Shown piece by piece: positions 25,645 to 34,194 of a DNA stretch of 64,000 bases. Both the position numbers and the translations under genes were made by a program. The stretch lies in NCBI GenBank assembly GCA_041749255.1, contig JBGTBR010000044.1:1-64000 (forward strand). The letters run 5' to 3'. How positions within the stretch are numbered: position 1 is the stretch's first letter; every line of letters starts with the position of its first letter. The notes below the pieces were generated by a model. That model did no database searches, was not told where the DNA came from, and was given only the letters and a program-made list of their open reading frames with translations. Source of the stretch: JABDLO01 sp041749255 (GTDB lineage: Bacteria > Bacteroidota > Bacteroidia > Chitinophagales > Saprospiraceae).

Positions 25645-27999
25645 ATGTTGAAACACAACTTTACCATTCTTTATCGAAGCATACTTAGAGCCAAGAGTTA
25701 TTTTTTGATCAATCAGATTGGCCTGGCGACGGGGCTAGCCTGCACTCTTCTCATTTATCTCTGGGTAAGGGATGAAGTAAAAATGGATAAGTTCCACGAT
25801 AAGGATGCACGGCTTTTTCAGGTTATGGAACATCAGCAATACGCTGACAATATTATGACTACTGTCTCCACGCCGGGGGTATTGGCCGAAACTTTGAAAG
25901 AGGAATTTCCCGAGATGGAATACGCAGCTACCACCACATGGATTAGCTCTTACACGCTTTCAATAGAGGATCACAATGTAAAGGCAGATGGGTATCATGT
26001 GGGCAGTGATTTTTTTAATATCTTTTCTTATCGTTTGAAGGAAGGAGATGCCGATAATGTTTTGGAAGATAAATATGCGATGGTGATATCGAGGGATCTG
26101 GCTTTTAAACTCTTTGATACCGATCAGGACATCATAGGCAAAACCGTCGATTTTCAACGAAAGAAGACTTTTACCATATCAGGTATTTTTGAAAAAAATC
26201 CGGCTTCCTCATTTGATTTTGATTTTGTTTTAAATTTCGAAGAATTCAGATCGGAAAATGAGTGGGTCAACAGCTGGGGAAACAATGGGCCGGCAACCTA
26301 TGTCATATTGAGAGAGGGTAGTGATGCTGTAGACGTCGAAGATAAAATCAAGGATTTTGTTAAATCCAAAAATGAGCAATCAAATGTAACCTTGTTTTTA
26401 AAACCTTTTTCTGAGCGATACCTTTACGGAAGATATGAAAATGGACAACCCGCTGGCGGTCGTATTGAATACGTTACTTTGTTTTCCATAATAGCCATTT
26501 TTATTCTTTTGATTGCCTGCATCAATTTTATGAATCTCTCTACTGCGAGAGCTTCGCGAAAAGCCAAAGAAATAGGCATCAAAAAAACGGTGGGAGCTCA
26601 CAGGCGTACTCTGGTCTTTCAGTATTTAAGCGAGTCCATGATTACAGCCATTTTTGCATTGTTCCTGGCACTGATCATTGTTTGGTTGTTTCTCCCACAG
26701 TTCAATATCATCACGGATAAACAAATTATACTTCATTGGAGTGATTCTCAGTTCTTGTTGACCTTTTTAGGCATAACCCTATTTACCGGGTTACTATCCG
26801 GTAGTTATCCCGCTTTATTTTTATCCGGTTTCAATCCGGTAGCTGTTCTTAAAGGAGAAATGAAAGGATCATGGGCAGAATTATGGGCGCGGAAAGGACT
26901 GGTAGTTTTTCAATTTGCTCTTTCTGTGATTCTCATCGTATCCGTCCTGGTTATTTATAAGCAAATAGAATTTATACAAAGCAAAAGCCTGGGATACAAT
27001 AAAGATAATTTGATTCGCTTCCCAATGGTGGGCAATATTGAGACCTCTCCGCAAACTTTTCTCCAGGAAGTAAGGAGAATTCCAGGGGTGATCAATGCTT
27101 CAGGAATGGGTCACACCCTTATGGGAAGAAACAATAATACGAGCGGTTTGCGATGGGAGGGAAAGGATCCGGATGAGATCATTTTATTTGAAAATATACG
27201 GGTCGATTATGATTTGTTAGAAACCCTTGGAGTAGAATTTGTCGACGGCCGTTCTTTTTCCAGAGATTTTCCTGCGGATACTACTAAGATCATATTTAAT
27301 GAGGCAGCCATTAGGGTGATGAATATGGAAGACCCCATTGGAAAGGTGATAAAACTCTGGAGTCAATACGATATGGAGATCATTGGCGTAGTCAAAGACT
27401 TTCATTTTCAGTCCCTTCACGATGTTGTCAATCCTCTTTTTTTCATACTTAGTCCCCAAAATACCTGGAATGTCATGGTCAGTATTGAAAGTGGAAGAGA
27501 GAAGGAAACACTGGCTTCTATAGAGCGATTTTATAAAGAATTTAATCCTGGATTCTCGTTTGATTTTTTATTTCAGGATGAGGAATATGCAAAACTGTAT
27601 GCTGCTGAGCAGCGGGTCGCTTCGCTATCGGGTTATTTTGCAGGTTTTGCCATTCTCATTTCGTGCCTGGGATTGTTTGGACTGGCTACTTTTAGTGCAG
27701 AACGCAGATTAAAGGAAATAGGCATCAGGAAAGCATTGGGTTCGTCCGTATTTAATGTAGTTTTGTTGCTATCAAAAGAATTTACAAGACTGGTTCTTAT
27801 TTCATTGGCTATCGGACTTCCTGTGAGTTTTTGGTTGCTTGGAAAATGGATGGAGCGGTTTGCCTTTCATATTGAATTGGAATGGTGGTATTTTGTGGTG
27901 GCAGGAGCAGTATCTTTGATCATCGCATGGATTACGGTAGCTTCTCAGGCCTTCAAAGCAGCGCGCATTAATCCCGTGTTATGTCTCAGAATTGAGTAG
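25645..27999 (+). CDS. MacB/FtsX-type ABC transporter permease
   Basis: A 784-residue member of the large permease group of Bacteroidota, with a MacB periplasmic core domain (residues ~25-240), FtsX membrane parts (segments near 275-420, LIACINFMNLSTARASRKAK with the KEIGIKKTVGA coupling loop), a second periplasmic core part and a second FtsX part near the end (RRLKEIGIRKALGSSVFNVV). It would work with a separate ATPase, which is not in the window, in export or efflux, or in lipoprotein handling. It is a single gene, ATG start at 25645, with AAAGAACG upstream. Confidence 0.9.
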   Translation: MLKHNFTILYRSILRAKSYFLINQIGLATGLACTLLIYLWVRDEVKMDKFHDKDARLFQVMEHQQYADNIMTTVSTPGVLAETLKEEFPEMEYAATTTWISSYTLSIEDHNVKADGYHVGSDFFNIFSYRLKEGDADNVLEDKYAMVISRDLAFKLFDTDQDIIGKTVDFQRKKTFTISGIFEKNPASSFDFDFVLNFEEFRSENEWVNSWGNNGPATYVILREGSDAVDVEDKIKDFVKSKNEQSNVTLFLKPFSERYLYGRYENGQPAGGRIEYVTLFSIIAIFILLIACINFMNLSTARASRKAKEIGIKKTVGAHRRTLVFQYLSESMITAIFALFLALIIVWLFLPQFNIITDKQIILHWSDSQFLLTFLGITLFTGLLSGSYPALFLSGFNPVAVLKGEMKGSWAELWARKGLVVFQFALSVILIVSVLVIYKQIEFIQSKSLGYNKDNLIRFPMVGNIETSPQTFLQEVRRIPGVINASGMGHTLMGRNNNTSGLRWEGKDPDEIILFENIRVDYDLLETLGVEFVDGRSFSRDFPADTTKIIFNEAAIRVMNMEDPIGKVIKLWSQYDMEIIGVVKDFHFQSLHDVVNPLFFILSPQNTWNVMVSIESGREKETLASIERFYKEFNPGFSFDFLFQDEEYAKLYAAEQRVASLSGYFAGFAILISCLGLFGLATFSAERRLKEIGIRKALGSSVFNVVLLLSKEFTRLVLISLAIGLPVSFWLLGKWMERFAFHIELEWWYFVVAGAVSLIIAWITVASQAFKAARINPVLCLRIE

Positions 28000-28345
28000 C
28001 TAGATATTGGGGGAATAAGGGATTACCGGAATAAAGAATTAAGGAATTAGGGAAAGATAATAAAGTCGCAGCCCAATGACGTACAACAAATGACCGCGTA
28101 AGCAAGAAATTTGGGATTAAGGGATTGAGGAATTAAGGAATTGGGAGATTTAGCTGATAGATTTTAGTCCAAAACCAATGAAACAAATCAAATGGCGGTA
28201 TATCAAAATGACGACCACACTTCCTCATTTCCTTACCTCCTCAACCTCTATCCCGACTTTTAAACCTTCCGACTTTCAGACATTCTGACCTTGAGACTTT
28301 CAGACATTAAACATATTTTCCTATTTTCAACTATTGGCTTTAACT
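28000..28345 (+). repeat. R2 intergenic word repeats, left direct copy
   Basis: No gene is seen in this 352-base gap. It carries AAGGAATTAGGGAAAG, GGATTAAGGGATTGAGGAA, GGAATTGGGAGATTTAG, TTTTAGTCCAAAACCAATGA and then GACTTTCAGACATTCTGACC and GAGACTTTCAGACATT. The same order of words follows the next gene at 29,145-29,350, so that gene sits between direct copies. Confidence 0.75.
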
Positions 28346-28351
28346 TAAATT

Positions 28352-29128
28352 ATGGAAAAACAATATTACGGTATTATACAGGATATAACAATTACTAATT
28401 ATGAGGCAAATATTGGGATAGAAACGCCTTTTTTGATGACTGAAAGGGATGTGAAAATGGTCCATTATCCCGATTGTCAACAATTGATCATATGGCTTCC
28501 CGACCATGGAAGAAACTATGCATACCTCATTTTGGTATCAGAAACAGAAGAAATCATACAAAAAAGCCAGATGGGAAATGTTCTGCAGGGAAGCAACAAA
28601 TTAATCCTGGATACTTTACCTTTGGCGCCTGGCAATTATTCATTGCAAATGACAAAAGAAAATGGAATAAAGCATGAAATCCATTTTAGAAAGTATACTG
28701 ATCTTACCGAATCTCCTTTACAACAGAAGGCTAAGCCTGAAGTGGAGGGTAACCTTATTAAGGGACAATACCGGGATGGTACAGGAAATCCCATAACTGA
28801 CCAGGATCTATTGCACAGGGAGAAATTATTTCAGGATTTAACCCGAAAGGTGTTGAGAAAACTCGATTATTCTGGAAATGTGCGTTCGGGATCTGTTGAA
28901 TATATCGACGGTGAAATCAAACTGACTTTTATGTCCGAGATGGGTAGTGGAAATTGCATGTTTTATATCATTGTCCCATCAGAAAAGGAATGGGAAGAAT
29001 CTACTAAAACCCCTTTGGAAAAGAGGTCTGATATTTTAGACTTTATAGCTCAAACGGCTAAAAGAGATTATGCCTCAAATGGCAGGTACGAAATCTCCGA
29101 AACGCACATTGGATTTTATTACGAATAA
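28352..29128 (+). CDS. Hypothetical protein (258 residues), flanked by direct repeats
   Basis: A 258-residue protein of no family I recognise. The first ~120 residues are beta-rich with PLAPGNYSLQMTKENG, an ending like those of small Ig-like or carbohydrate-binding folds. A linker (residues ~123-150) is followed by an alpha/beta C-terminal part with VRSGSVEYIDGEIKLTFMSE and ENG-like turns. There is no signal peptide or membrane segment. Two fairly similar repeat stretches flank it, suggesting it could move or be duplicated as a unit; that is inference. Confidence 0.6.
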   Translation: MEKQYYGIIQDITITNYEANIGIETPFLMTERDVKMVHYPDCQQLIIWLPDHGRNYAYLILVSETEEIIQKSQMGNVLQGSNKLILDTLPLAPGNYSLQMTKENGIKHEIHFRKYTDLTESPLQQKAKPEVEGNLIKGQYRDGTGNPITDQDLLHREKLFQDLTRKVLRKLDYSGNVRSGSVEYIDGEIKLTFMSEMGSGNCMFYIIVPSEKEWEESTKTPLEKRSDILDFIAQTAKRDYASNGRYEISETHIGFYYE

Positions 29129-29134
29129 GGATTT

Positions 29135-29365
29135 TTTTTAATCGGTAATTAGGGTTGAGGAAATAAGGAAATAAGGGATTAAGGAATTGGGAGATTTAAC
29201 TTTTAGGTTGTAGTCCCAAACCAATGACGCATAGTAAATAGCGGAAAAACCAATGACATCCTCAACACCTCACTGGTCTTCACCTTCAGATTTTCCGACC
29301 TTCGACTTTCAGACCTTGAGACCTTACGACCTTCGACCTTCTGACCACATTACTCCTTTCAACTT
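29135..29365 (+). repeat. R2 intergenic word repeats, right direct copy
   Basis: Words AGGGATTAAGGAATTGGGAG, GTAGTCCCAAACCAATGACG, GACCTTCGACTTTCAGACC and TTGAGACCTTACGACC parallel the left copy at 28,110-28,320 in the same order. It lies between the stop of the hypothetical gene and the 3' end of the next minus-strand gene. Confidence 0.75.
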
Positions 29366-29372
29366 TCTACTA

Positions 29373-29690
29373 TTAATTCCACTTCCCTCCAGAACTGATA
29401 AGCAGAATGATAAACCACAACAGGAAAAGCGAAATACAGATGATGGGAAAATAAAGTAGCAGAGCTCCTACTTTAGACAAGGCTGCAGTTTTTAAAAGTT
29501 TCCACCCAAAAAAGGCAAAACAACCAAAAAGCAGAGCCAGAATTAAATCTCTTCCCGGGACGAGAAACGACTCATAATGCCCCATAGACTTATTGGCAAA
29601 ATAAACAAAAATACTCATCACCGCCTTGTATAAAAAAAAGATGAACGCCATACTGTATAGAGCTATAAGTACTTGATGATACCATTTCAT
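29373..29690 (-). CDS. Small integral membrane protein
   Basis: A 105-residue protein with about three to four hydrophobic segments (ALYSMAFIFFLYKAVMSIF, then a segment near LILALLFGCFAFFGW and a C-terminal pair LLLYFPIICISLFLLWFIIL). It starts MKWYHQV. No family is recognised. It stands alone, its 3' end at the end of a repeat copy. Confidence 0.6.
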   Translation of the reverse strand: MKWYHQVLIALYSMAFIFFLYKAVMSIFVYFANKSMGHYESFLVPGRDLILALLFGCFAFFGWKLLKTAALSKVGALLLYFPIICISLFLLWFIILLISSGGKWN

Positions 29691-30060
29691 CTGCGTATAG
29701 ATTTAAATGTAGAATGAATAATTAGCTGATTGAATTGAAAACCGAATTGAACACAATGTATATCATTTTAATGTAGCGAAGAAATAATATTTTCGGATTA
29801 TTTTAAGGTTGTAAGCCGGGTCGGAAATCAATCAATATGCTCGTTTTATCGGTGCTTTTCTTTTTGTTTTGGAGGCACAATTTAAAGCTATCCTTATGGC
29901 CTCACATTATTTTTAAGAACGTCTTTATATATAATATAGTATAATAAAATATATAGAATATCATATTAATAAATCCAGTATATTATATCGATATAATTAC
30001 ATGAATGTAGTTTATATTAGCTAATAATTTTTTATGATAAAATATTATTAAATGGGAAAA
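29691..30060. other. Gene-free AT-rich gap
   Basis: No convincing frame is found. From about 29,930 to 30,050 it is a very AT-rich stretch of short palindromic words (AATATAGTATAATAAAATATA, GTATATTATATCGATATAAT). It probably holds promoters for the gene on each side; nothing else can be read. Confidence 0.6.
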
Positions 30061-30069
30061 TTTTGTATT

Positions 30070-30077
30070 TATATTTG
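30070..30077 (+). promoter_or_regulatory. Putative -7 element upstream of the SnoaL-like lipoprotein
   Basis: TATATTTG matches the Bacteroidota TAnnTTTG element, 63 bases before the ATG at 30141. No clean TTTG at the -33 place is seen, so this is a fair but unconfirmed call. Confidence 0.4.
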
Positions 30078-30140
30078 CACTGGGAAGCAGAAATGTTTTC
30101 AATATTAATTCATATTTACTAACCATTAACAACTTTACAA

Positions 30141-30686
30141 ATGATGTGGAAGATCTTTTATTTTAGTTTTTGCTTGATTTTATTTTCCTGTAATACCGCT
30201 CAGCAGAAAGAGGTAACCGATGATCAGGCTGAATCTACAGAAGTGCCTGCGGTTGAATTTGCTGACGCCAAATATATCGAGATTGGAAAGGCTACATTAG
30301 CGGCACTTTCAGCGAATGACATTCCAAAATATATGGAACCCTATGCTGACAATGCTATAATTCGTTGGAATAACGGTGACAGTATTACAGGTAAGGCTGC
30401 CATTACTGAATATTGGTCTTCAAGAAGAGGTGATGTCCTTACGTCTGTTTCGTTTCAAAATGATATTTGGCTTCCCGTAAAAGTAAATACACCGACTAAT
30501 GAATTTCATACTCCCGGGGTTTGGTTATTAAGTTGGTATCAGGTAAATGCAACCTATTCGACTGGAAATTCTATGACACAATGGGTTCACACTGGTTACC
30601 ATTTTAATGAAAGCGATAAAATAGATTTGACCATTCAATATTTAGACAGGGAATCCATTAATAAAGCCAGTATGCCTGTTAATTGA
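30141..30686 (+). CDS. SnoaL/NTF2-like lipoprotein
   Basis: A 181-residue protein with a lipoprotein signal ending LILFSC (Cys18). Residues ~45-180 have the cone-shaped NTF2 fold pattern: ALSANDIPKYMEPYADNAII, then SITGKAAITEYWSSRRGD, and a GVWLLSWYQV and YHFNESDKI end. Such proteins bind or isomerise small molecules, or have lost activity. No enzyme residues can be assigned. It stands alone and is probably held at the outer membrane. Confidence 0.75.
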   Translation: MMWKIFYFSFCLILFSCNTAQQKEVTDDQAESTEVPAVEFADAKYIEIGKATLAALSANDIPKYMEPYADNAIIRWNNGDSITGKAAITEYWSSRRGDVLTSVSFQNDIWLPVKVNTPTNEFHTPGVWLLSWYQVNATYSTGNSMTQWVHTGYHFNESDKIDLTIQYLDRESINKASMPVN

Positions 30687-30689
30687 TAA

Positions 30690-30835
30690 ATGGGTTGAGG
30701 TTAAGGTTAAGGATGAGGGTTTTGCCTTTGGCGGTTATCTTTTCGCAGTTCTTTTTTCGCAGTTCGTTTTTCGCTTTTGGCAGTTTGCAGTTTCTTAATA
30801 ATCTAATAACCTAATAAATCAAAAATCTAACAACT
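30690..30835 (+). repeat. R2 intergenic word repeats
   Basis: GTTGAGGTTAAGGTTAAGG, then GCAGTTCTTTTTTCGCAGTTC and ATAATCTAATAACCTAATAA words in the gap after the SnoaL-like gene. They belong to the same word families as those near 25,450, 37,400 and 51,100. Confidence 0.6.
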
Positions 30836-30858
30836 TCACTTGCCAACACAAATAAATA

Positions 30859-30902
30859 CCCGGTTTTCTCTGCATGCTATAAACGTGTTAAAGAAAACCG
30901 GG
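30859..30902. terminator. Hairpin between convergent genes, likely terminator
   Basis: CCCGGTTTTCT (30,859-30,869) pairs perfectly with AGAAAACCGGG (30,892-30,902) over a 22-base loop. It lies between the converging stops of the SnoaL-like gene and the minus-strand secreted protein gene, about 20 bases after the latter's stop. T-rich bases within the stem and after it on either strand allow use in both directions. Confidence 0.5.
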
Positions 30903-30922
30903 ATTCATTTTACAAGCTGCAC

Positions 30923-31363
30923 TTATTTCAGTCTTGACAAGATTTTCTTGTGAGCTTTTATAGGTTCTTTCACAAGTTCCAACTTACCGCTTTTGTTTTG
31001 TGCAAACATGGAGGCCCTGGGGTGAAGTTCTCTCATTTTCCTGATTTCATTCATCAACACGGGTTCTAATTGCACTTTATTGCCACCACTACCCATAGAG
31101 GTTTGTGTCTTTCCTTTATCGGCTTCTTCTAAAAGATCCTTACACTTTTTCGGATCTTTAGTGCACTCGGTCTCTTCACAATCCATGTCTTTGTCACAAA
31201 CGGTCACTGTGGATCCCGTACTGGTAGGCCCGTATACTACCACACCTCCATCTTTTTGTGGATAGGTTGTCGATCCACTTCCCGGATCATACTCCTGGGC
31301 AATATTCCACTGGATCATCGAAAAAAAGAATACATTAATAAGAATGAATACCTTGCATTTCAT
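30923..31363 (-). CDS. Secreted hypothetical protein, cysteine-rich middle
   Basis: A 146-residue protein with a signal peptide (to about IAQ, residue 23). The mature part has a YPQKDGGVVVYGPTSTGSTV stretch and then a compact block with five cysteines (CDKDMDCEETECTKDPKKC), recalling calcium- or metal-binding acidic knots. The basic C-terminus has GKLELVKEPIKAHKK. No family is recognised and a role cannot be told. Confidence 0.55.
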   Translation of the reverse strand: MKCKVFILINVFFFSMIQWNIAQEYDPGSGSTTYPQKDGGVVVYGPTSTGSTVTVCDKDMDCEETECTKDPKKCKDLLEEADKGKTQTSMGSGGNKVQLEPVLMNEIRKMRELHPRASMFAQNKSGKLELVKEPIKAHKKILSRLK

Positions 31364-31688
31364 TTCAAAAAAATTTTATATTATAAAATAATGATTGTAT
31401 AAATATTATAAAATGAGCCAAATAGGTTATAATTTTAAAATGATAAGATCAAATTATTTGTATGACTGGTCGCAAATATAGCATCACTACATTGAAAAAA
31501 TATAACACTAAAGTGTGATATCCATAACTCTTTCTGGTTTTGGCGGGTAATCAAATTACAACACGACATCCCGTTTCCAGGTCCTGGAATATTTATAGCT
31601 ATTGCAAGGCTTAAGTATAAAGCCTCTAAACGAGGGTTTATTCTCTTATTTTACCCAGTGGCATCATTTGTATATTAAAGTTGGAGCC
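31364..31688. other. Gene-free gap
   Basis: About 325 AT-rich bases between two minus-strand genes. No frame, repeat copy or RNA is seen. The part next to 31,363 probably has the promoter of the secreted protein gene. Confidence 0.5.
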
Positions 31689-32213
31689 TCAATTTGTTTT
31701 TGTGAGGGTCATTTCTAAAAATTGAAACCACTGATCACCTGCTTTATATTCACCTTTTTCAACCCATCGACCACTCTTATCGAGCCAGATGATATATTGT
31801 GTATTGGACGTGGGATACCAATACAATTGACCATCTTTTATTTCTGCCTTATAACTTCCCTTTAGCCCATTTGCAAGAAAAGATTGGAAATCATAGTTTT
31901 TGTCCGCTTTGTTATAGGAAATCATGGCCAAAGCATGATGTACTAACTTTCCATTCGATTTGCCTATACCTTCGATAAGGATAACAGTACTATCAAGTTT
32001 ATATATTATGTTTTCTGTTTGGTCAAATTCATATTTTACCCTGTCTTGCCCATACATCCAACCAGAACCTACCCACTCACCAATCAGAAAGTCTAATTTT
32101 TTCATTTCAACTTTGCTTAGGGAATCGGATACGAAATTCTGGGCACTTACTATAGATACCCAGAACATGGTCAAGAGAATCGTCTTACATGCTCTCATTT
32201 TCATAATGATCAT
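31689..32213 (-). CDS. DUF1579-like secreted protein
   Basis: A 174-residue protein (or 171 from a second ATG at 32204) with a signal peptide (ILLTMFWVSIVSAQ). The mature part begins VEMKKLDFLIGEWVGSGWM, a start shared by DUF1579-like and related lipocalin-like proteins, and ends WVEKGEYKAGDQWFQFLEMT. Ligand and role are unknown. It follows the regulator gene on the same strand by about 100 bases and may be in its regulon. Confidence 0.65.
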   Translation of the reverse strand: MIIMKMRACKTILLTMFWVSIVSAQNFVSDSLSKVEMKKLDFLIGEWVGSGWMYGQDRVKYEFDQTENIIYKLDSTVILIEGIGKSNGKLVHHALAMISYNKADKNYDFQSFLANGLKGSYKAEIKDGQLYWYPTSNTQYIIWLDKSGRWVEKGEYKAGDQWFQFLEMTLTKTN

Positions 32214-32311
32214 TTATTTAAGTATAGATAATAATTTTATTCATTTTACATCTCCTAATTCAGTTTACATTAAGGTCATCCCATTTTCTTTTGTATTAAA
32301 GTAAAGCATTA

Positions 32312-32602
32312 TCAAGGGTCAATATAGTCCCGCAGAGATTGAACATAAGATTCAAAAGCCCTGATCCCTTTTTGGGTAATTTTGCATGTGGTTACTGGTT
32401 TTTTGCCACTAAATGACTTTTCAATAGTGATGTATCCGGCTTGTGAAAGCTTGTCTATTTGTACACTCAAATTGCCGGAAGTTGCTCCTGTTTTTTCTTT
32501 TAGAAACAGAAAACCGGCCTTTTGAACGCTTATCAGCAATGACATGATGGCCAATCTCAGTTGAGAATGTAATAATGGATCCAGATTTTTAAATTCAGAC
32601 AC
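32312..32602 (-). CDS. Winged-helix transcriptional regulator (HTH_34-like)
   Basis: A 96-residue single-domain winged helix: HSQLRLAIMSLLISVQKA, TGATSGNLSVQIDKLSQAGY as recognition helix, and IEKSFSGKKPVTTCKITQKG as wing. It matches the short MarR/ArsR-like regulators paired with membrane proteins in Bacteroidota. Its start overlaps the 3' end of the upstream membrane gene by eight bases, so the two are translated together. The inverted repeat at 33,203-33,217 is a possible operator. Confidence 0.8.
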   Translation of the reverse strand: MSEFKNLDPLLHSQLRLAIMSLLISVQKAGFLFLKEKTGATSGNLSVQIDKLSQAGYITIEKSFSGKKPVTTCKITQKGIRAFESYVQSLRDYIDP

Positions 32603-33170
32603 TTTGTTCTTTTTTACGAAGTAAATATCCAGGTATTAAGTAGCCCATAACTATACCGGCAACCCCTAAAAGGTATTGGTATTCATTATTGTAAATAAAT
32701 GAAAGTATAGCTGTTACCCAGATTATAAGACTTCCGTATAAAGAGGGCTTAAATCGTAAAATCCTACTTGAAATATAGGTACCTGACCCCGCTAACATTA
32801 GAATCAATGCTGTTGTGTTTTCAAGTCCCAGTTTATTCCCGAAAAATAAAATCATGAGTAATGGAAGTAAAAAAGCCAACCAAGTCTGCGTGTAAAGATC
32901 GTCGAAGTGGGTTTTGTATAGTATTTTTTTCTCTGTCCGGTATCCATATATTCCACTGGCAATGGCTGCCGGAATTGCAATAAGCCAGATAACTGAGGGA
33001 TTTTCAAATTCTACATATACCATTAAGATGTAATGACCCAGAAATGCCAATGCTACAACCCAGCCCCAAAGGAGAAAATAAAAACTGCTGTGCTGAACAT
33101 TGTTTTTAGATAGATTGATCATGTGACTTATTGTCTTAAGACTTTCTTCGTGGGTTAATTCTGAGCTCAT
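32595..33170 (-). CDS. Multi-pass membrane protein in operon with regulator
   Basis: A 191-residue protein with five or six membrane segments after a polar N-terminus (LTHEESLKTISHMINLSK). Segments include SSFYFLLWGWVVALAFLG and SVIWLIAIPAAIASGIYG. It is the usual first gene of this regulator-membrane pair; the regulator gene overlaps it by eight bases. It might sense a membrane state or ligand and influence the regulator, but this is inference. Confidence 0.7.
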   Translation of the reverse strand: MSSELTHEESLKTISHMINLSKNNVQHSSFYFLLWGWVVALAFLGHYILMVYVEFENPSVIWLIAIPAAIASGIYGYRTEKKILYKTHFDDLYTQTWLAFLLPLLMILFFGNKLGLENTTALILMLAGSGTYISSRILRFKPSLYGSLIIWVTAILSFIYNNEYQYLLGVAGIVMGYLIPGYLLRKKEQSV

Positions 33171-33189
33171 AATATAGTGTAATTTTAAA

Positions 33190-33230
33190 CAAATATAAAT
33201 AAGTTTACAATATAAACCAGTTTATGTTAT
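33190..33230 (-). promoter_or_regulatory. Putative promoter and operator of the membrane protein-regulator operon
   Basis: On the minus strand TATATTTG (33,190-33,197) matches TAnnTTTG about 20 bases before the ATG. Just upstream is the inverted repeat GTTTA-5-TAAAC (33,203-33,217), and AGTTTATGTTATA follows it. The place suits autoregulation by the winged-helix protein. Confidence 0.4.
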
Positions 33231-33428
33231 ATTTTTTCAAAAAATAAAATGAGAAAATTGGGTACCTTACATCTTTTATGCATGTGAAATGACAGTCGGA
33301 ATGAGAATTGAAATCTAAATCAATGTATCTCTGTTATAATTGTATTATAAAACTCTATGGATATGTATATGATATTCTGATTAATATGGACACTTGTCTA
33401 TTTGTAAACAAATAACAAATTATCAACT

Positions 33429-34184
33429 ATGACCTGCAAAATATTATCACTCTTTATCTTGCCACTATTGCCTGTAATAACCATTGCACAGTTGGATACT
33501 CCTGATGTCATCAATACCCCTGAGGGTCAGATGTTCATTCAACCGGTATTGCATTCCACAATGGTATTGACATGGGATCAGAAGACCATTTATGTAGATC
33601 CCTATGGTGGTGCAGACCTGTTTAAAGATTTTCTTCCTCCCGACATGATCCTCATTACAGATATACATGGCGATCATATGAATCTGGAAACGCTTAACAC
33701 ACTGGAAACTTCTGGAGCAGTTTTGGTAGTTCCTCCGGCTGTAAAGGAATTGCTTCCCGATGATTTGAAAGAAAAATCAGTAGTTTTAAGCAATGGAGAG
33801 ATGGCTGATGTCCTGAATATTCCCATAGAAGCTCTTGCCATGTACAATCTCCCCGAAAGTGCTGATTCCAGACATCCTAAAGGCAGGGGGAATGGTTATA
33901 TCCTTCAGCTTGGCAGCCAAAGGGTTTACATTTCCGGCGATACTGAAGATATTCCTGAAATGAGATCACTTGAAGATATAGATATCGCTTTTGTTTGCAT
34001 GAATCAACCCTTTACCATGAGCATTGAACAGGCAGCCAGTGCAGTATTGGATTTCAAGCCAAAAGTTGTATACCCGTTTCATTACCGGGGCAGAGAAGGA
34101 TTAAGCGATGTAGAGGCGTTTAAAAAATTGGTCATCGAAGTGAACCCGGAGATCGAAGTAAGATTGAAAAAATGGTATCCTTAA
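33429..34184 (+). CDS. Metallo-beta-lactamase-fold hydrolase (UlaG-like), secreted
   Basis: A 251-residue protein with a signal peptide (FILPLLPVITIAQ). The fold motifs are LITDIHGDHMN (HxxDH metal site), VYISGDTEDIPEM, and FHYRGREG near the end. The form is closest to the UlaG-like lactonase group of the superfamily (short, with the VYPFHYRG end). The next gene starts ten bases on and also encodes a lactonase-like metal hydrolase. It likely acts in the periplasm. Confidence 0.85.
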   Translation: MTCKILSLFILPLLPVITIAQLDTPDVINTPEGQMFIQPVLHSTMVLTWDQKTIYVDPYGGADLFKDFLPPDMILITDIHGDHMNLETLNTLETSGAVLVVPPAVKELLPDDLKEKSVVLSNGEMADVLNIPIEALAMYNLPESADSRHPKGRGNGYILQLGSQRVYISGDTEDIPEMRSLEDIDIAFVCMNQPFTMSIEQAASAVLDFKPKVVYPFHYRGREGLSDVEAFKKLVIEVNPEIEVRLKKWYP

Positions 34185-34194
34185 ATTGTCAATT

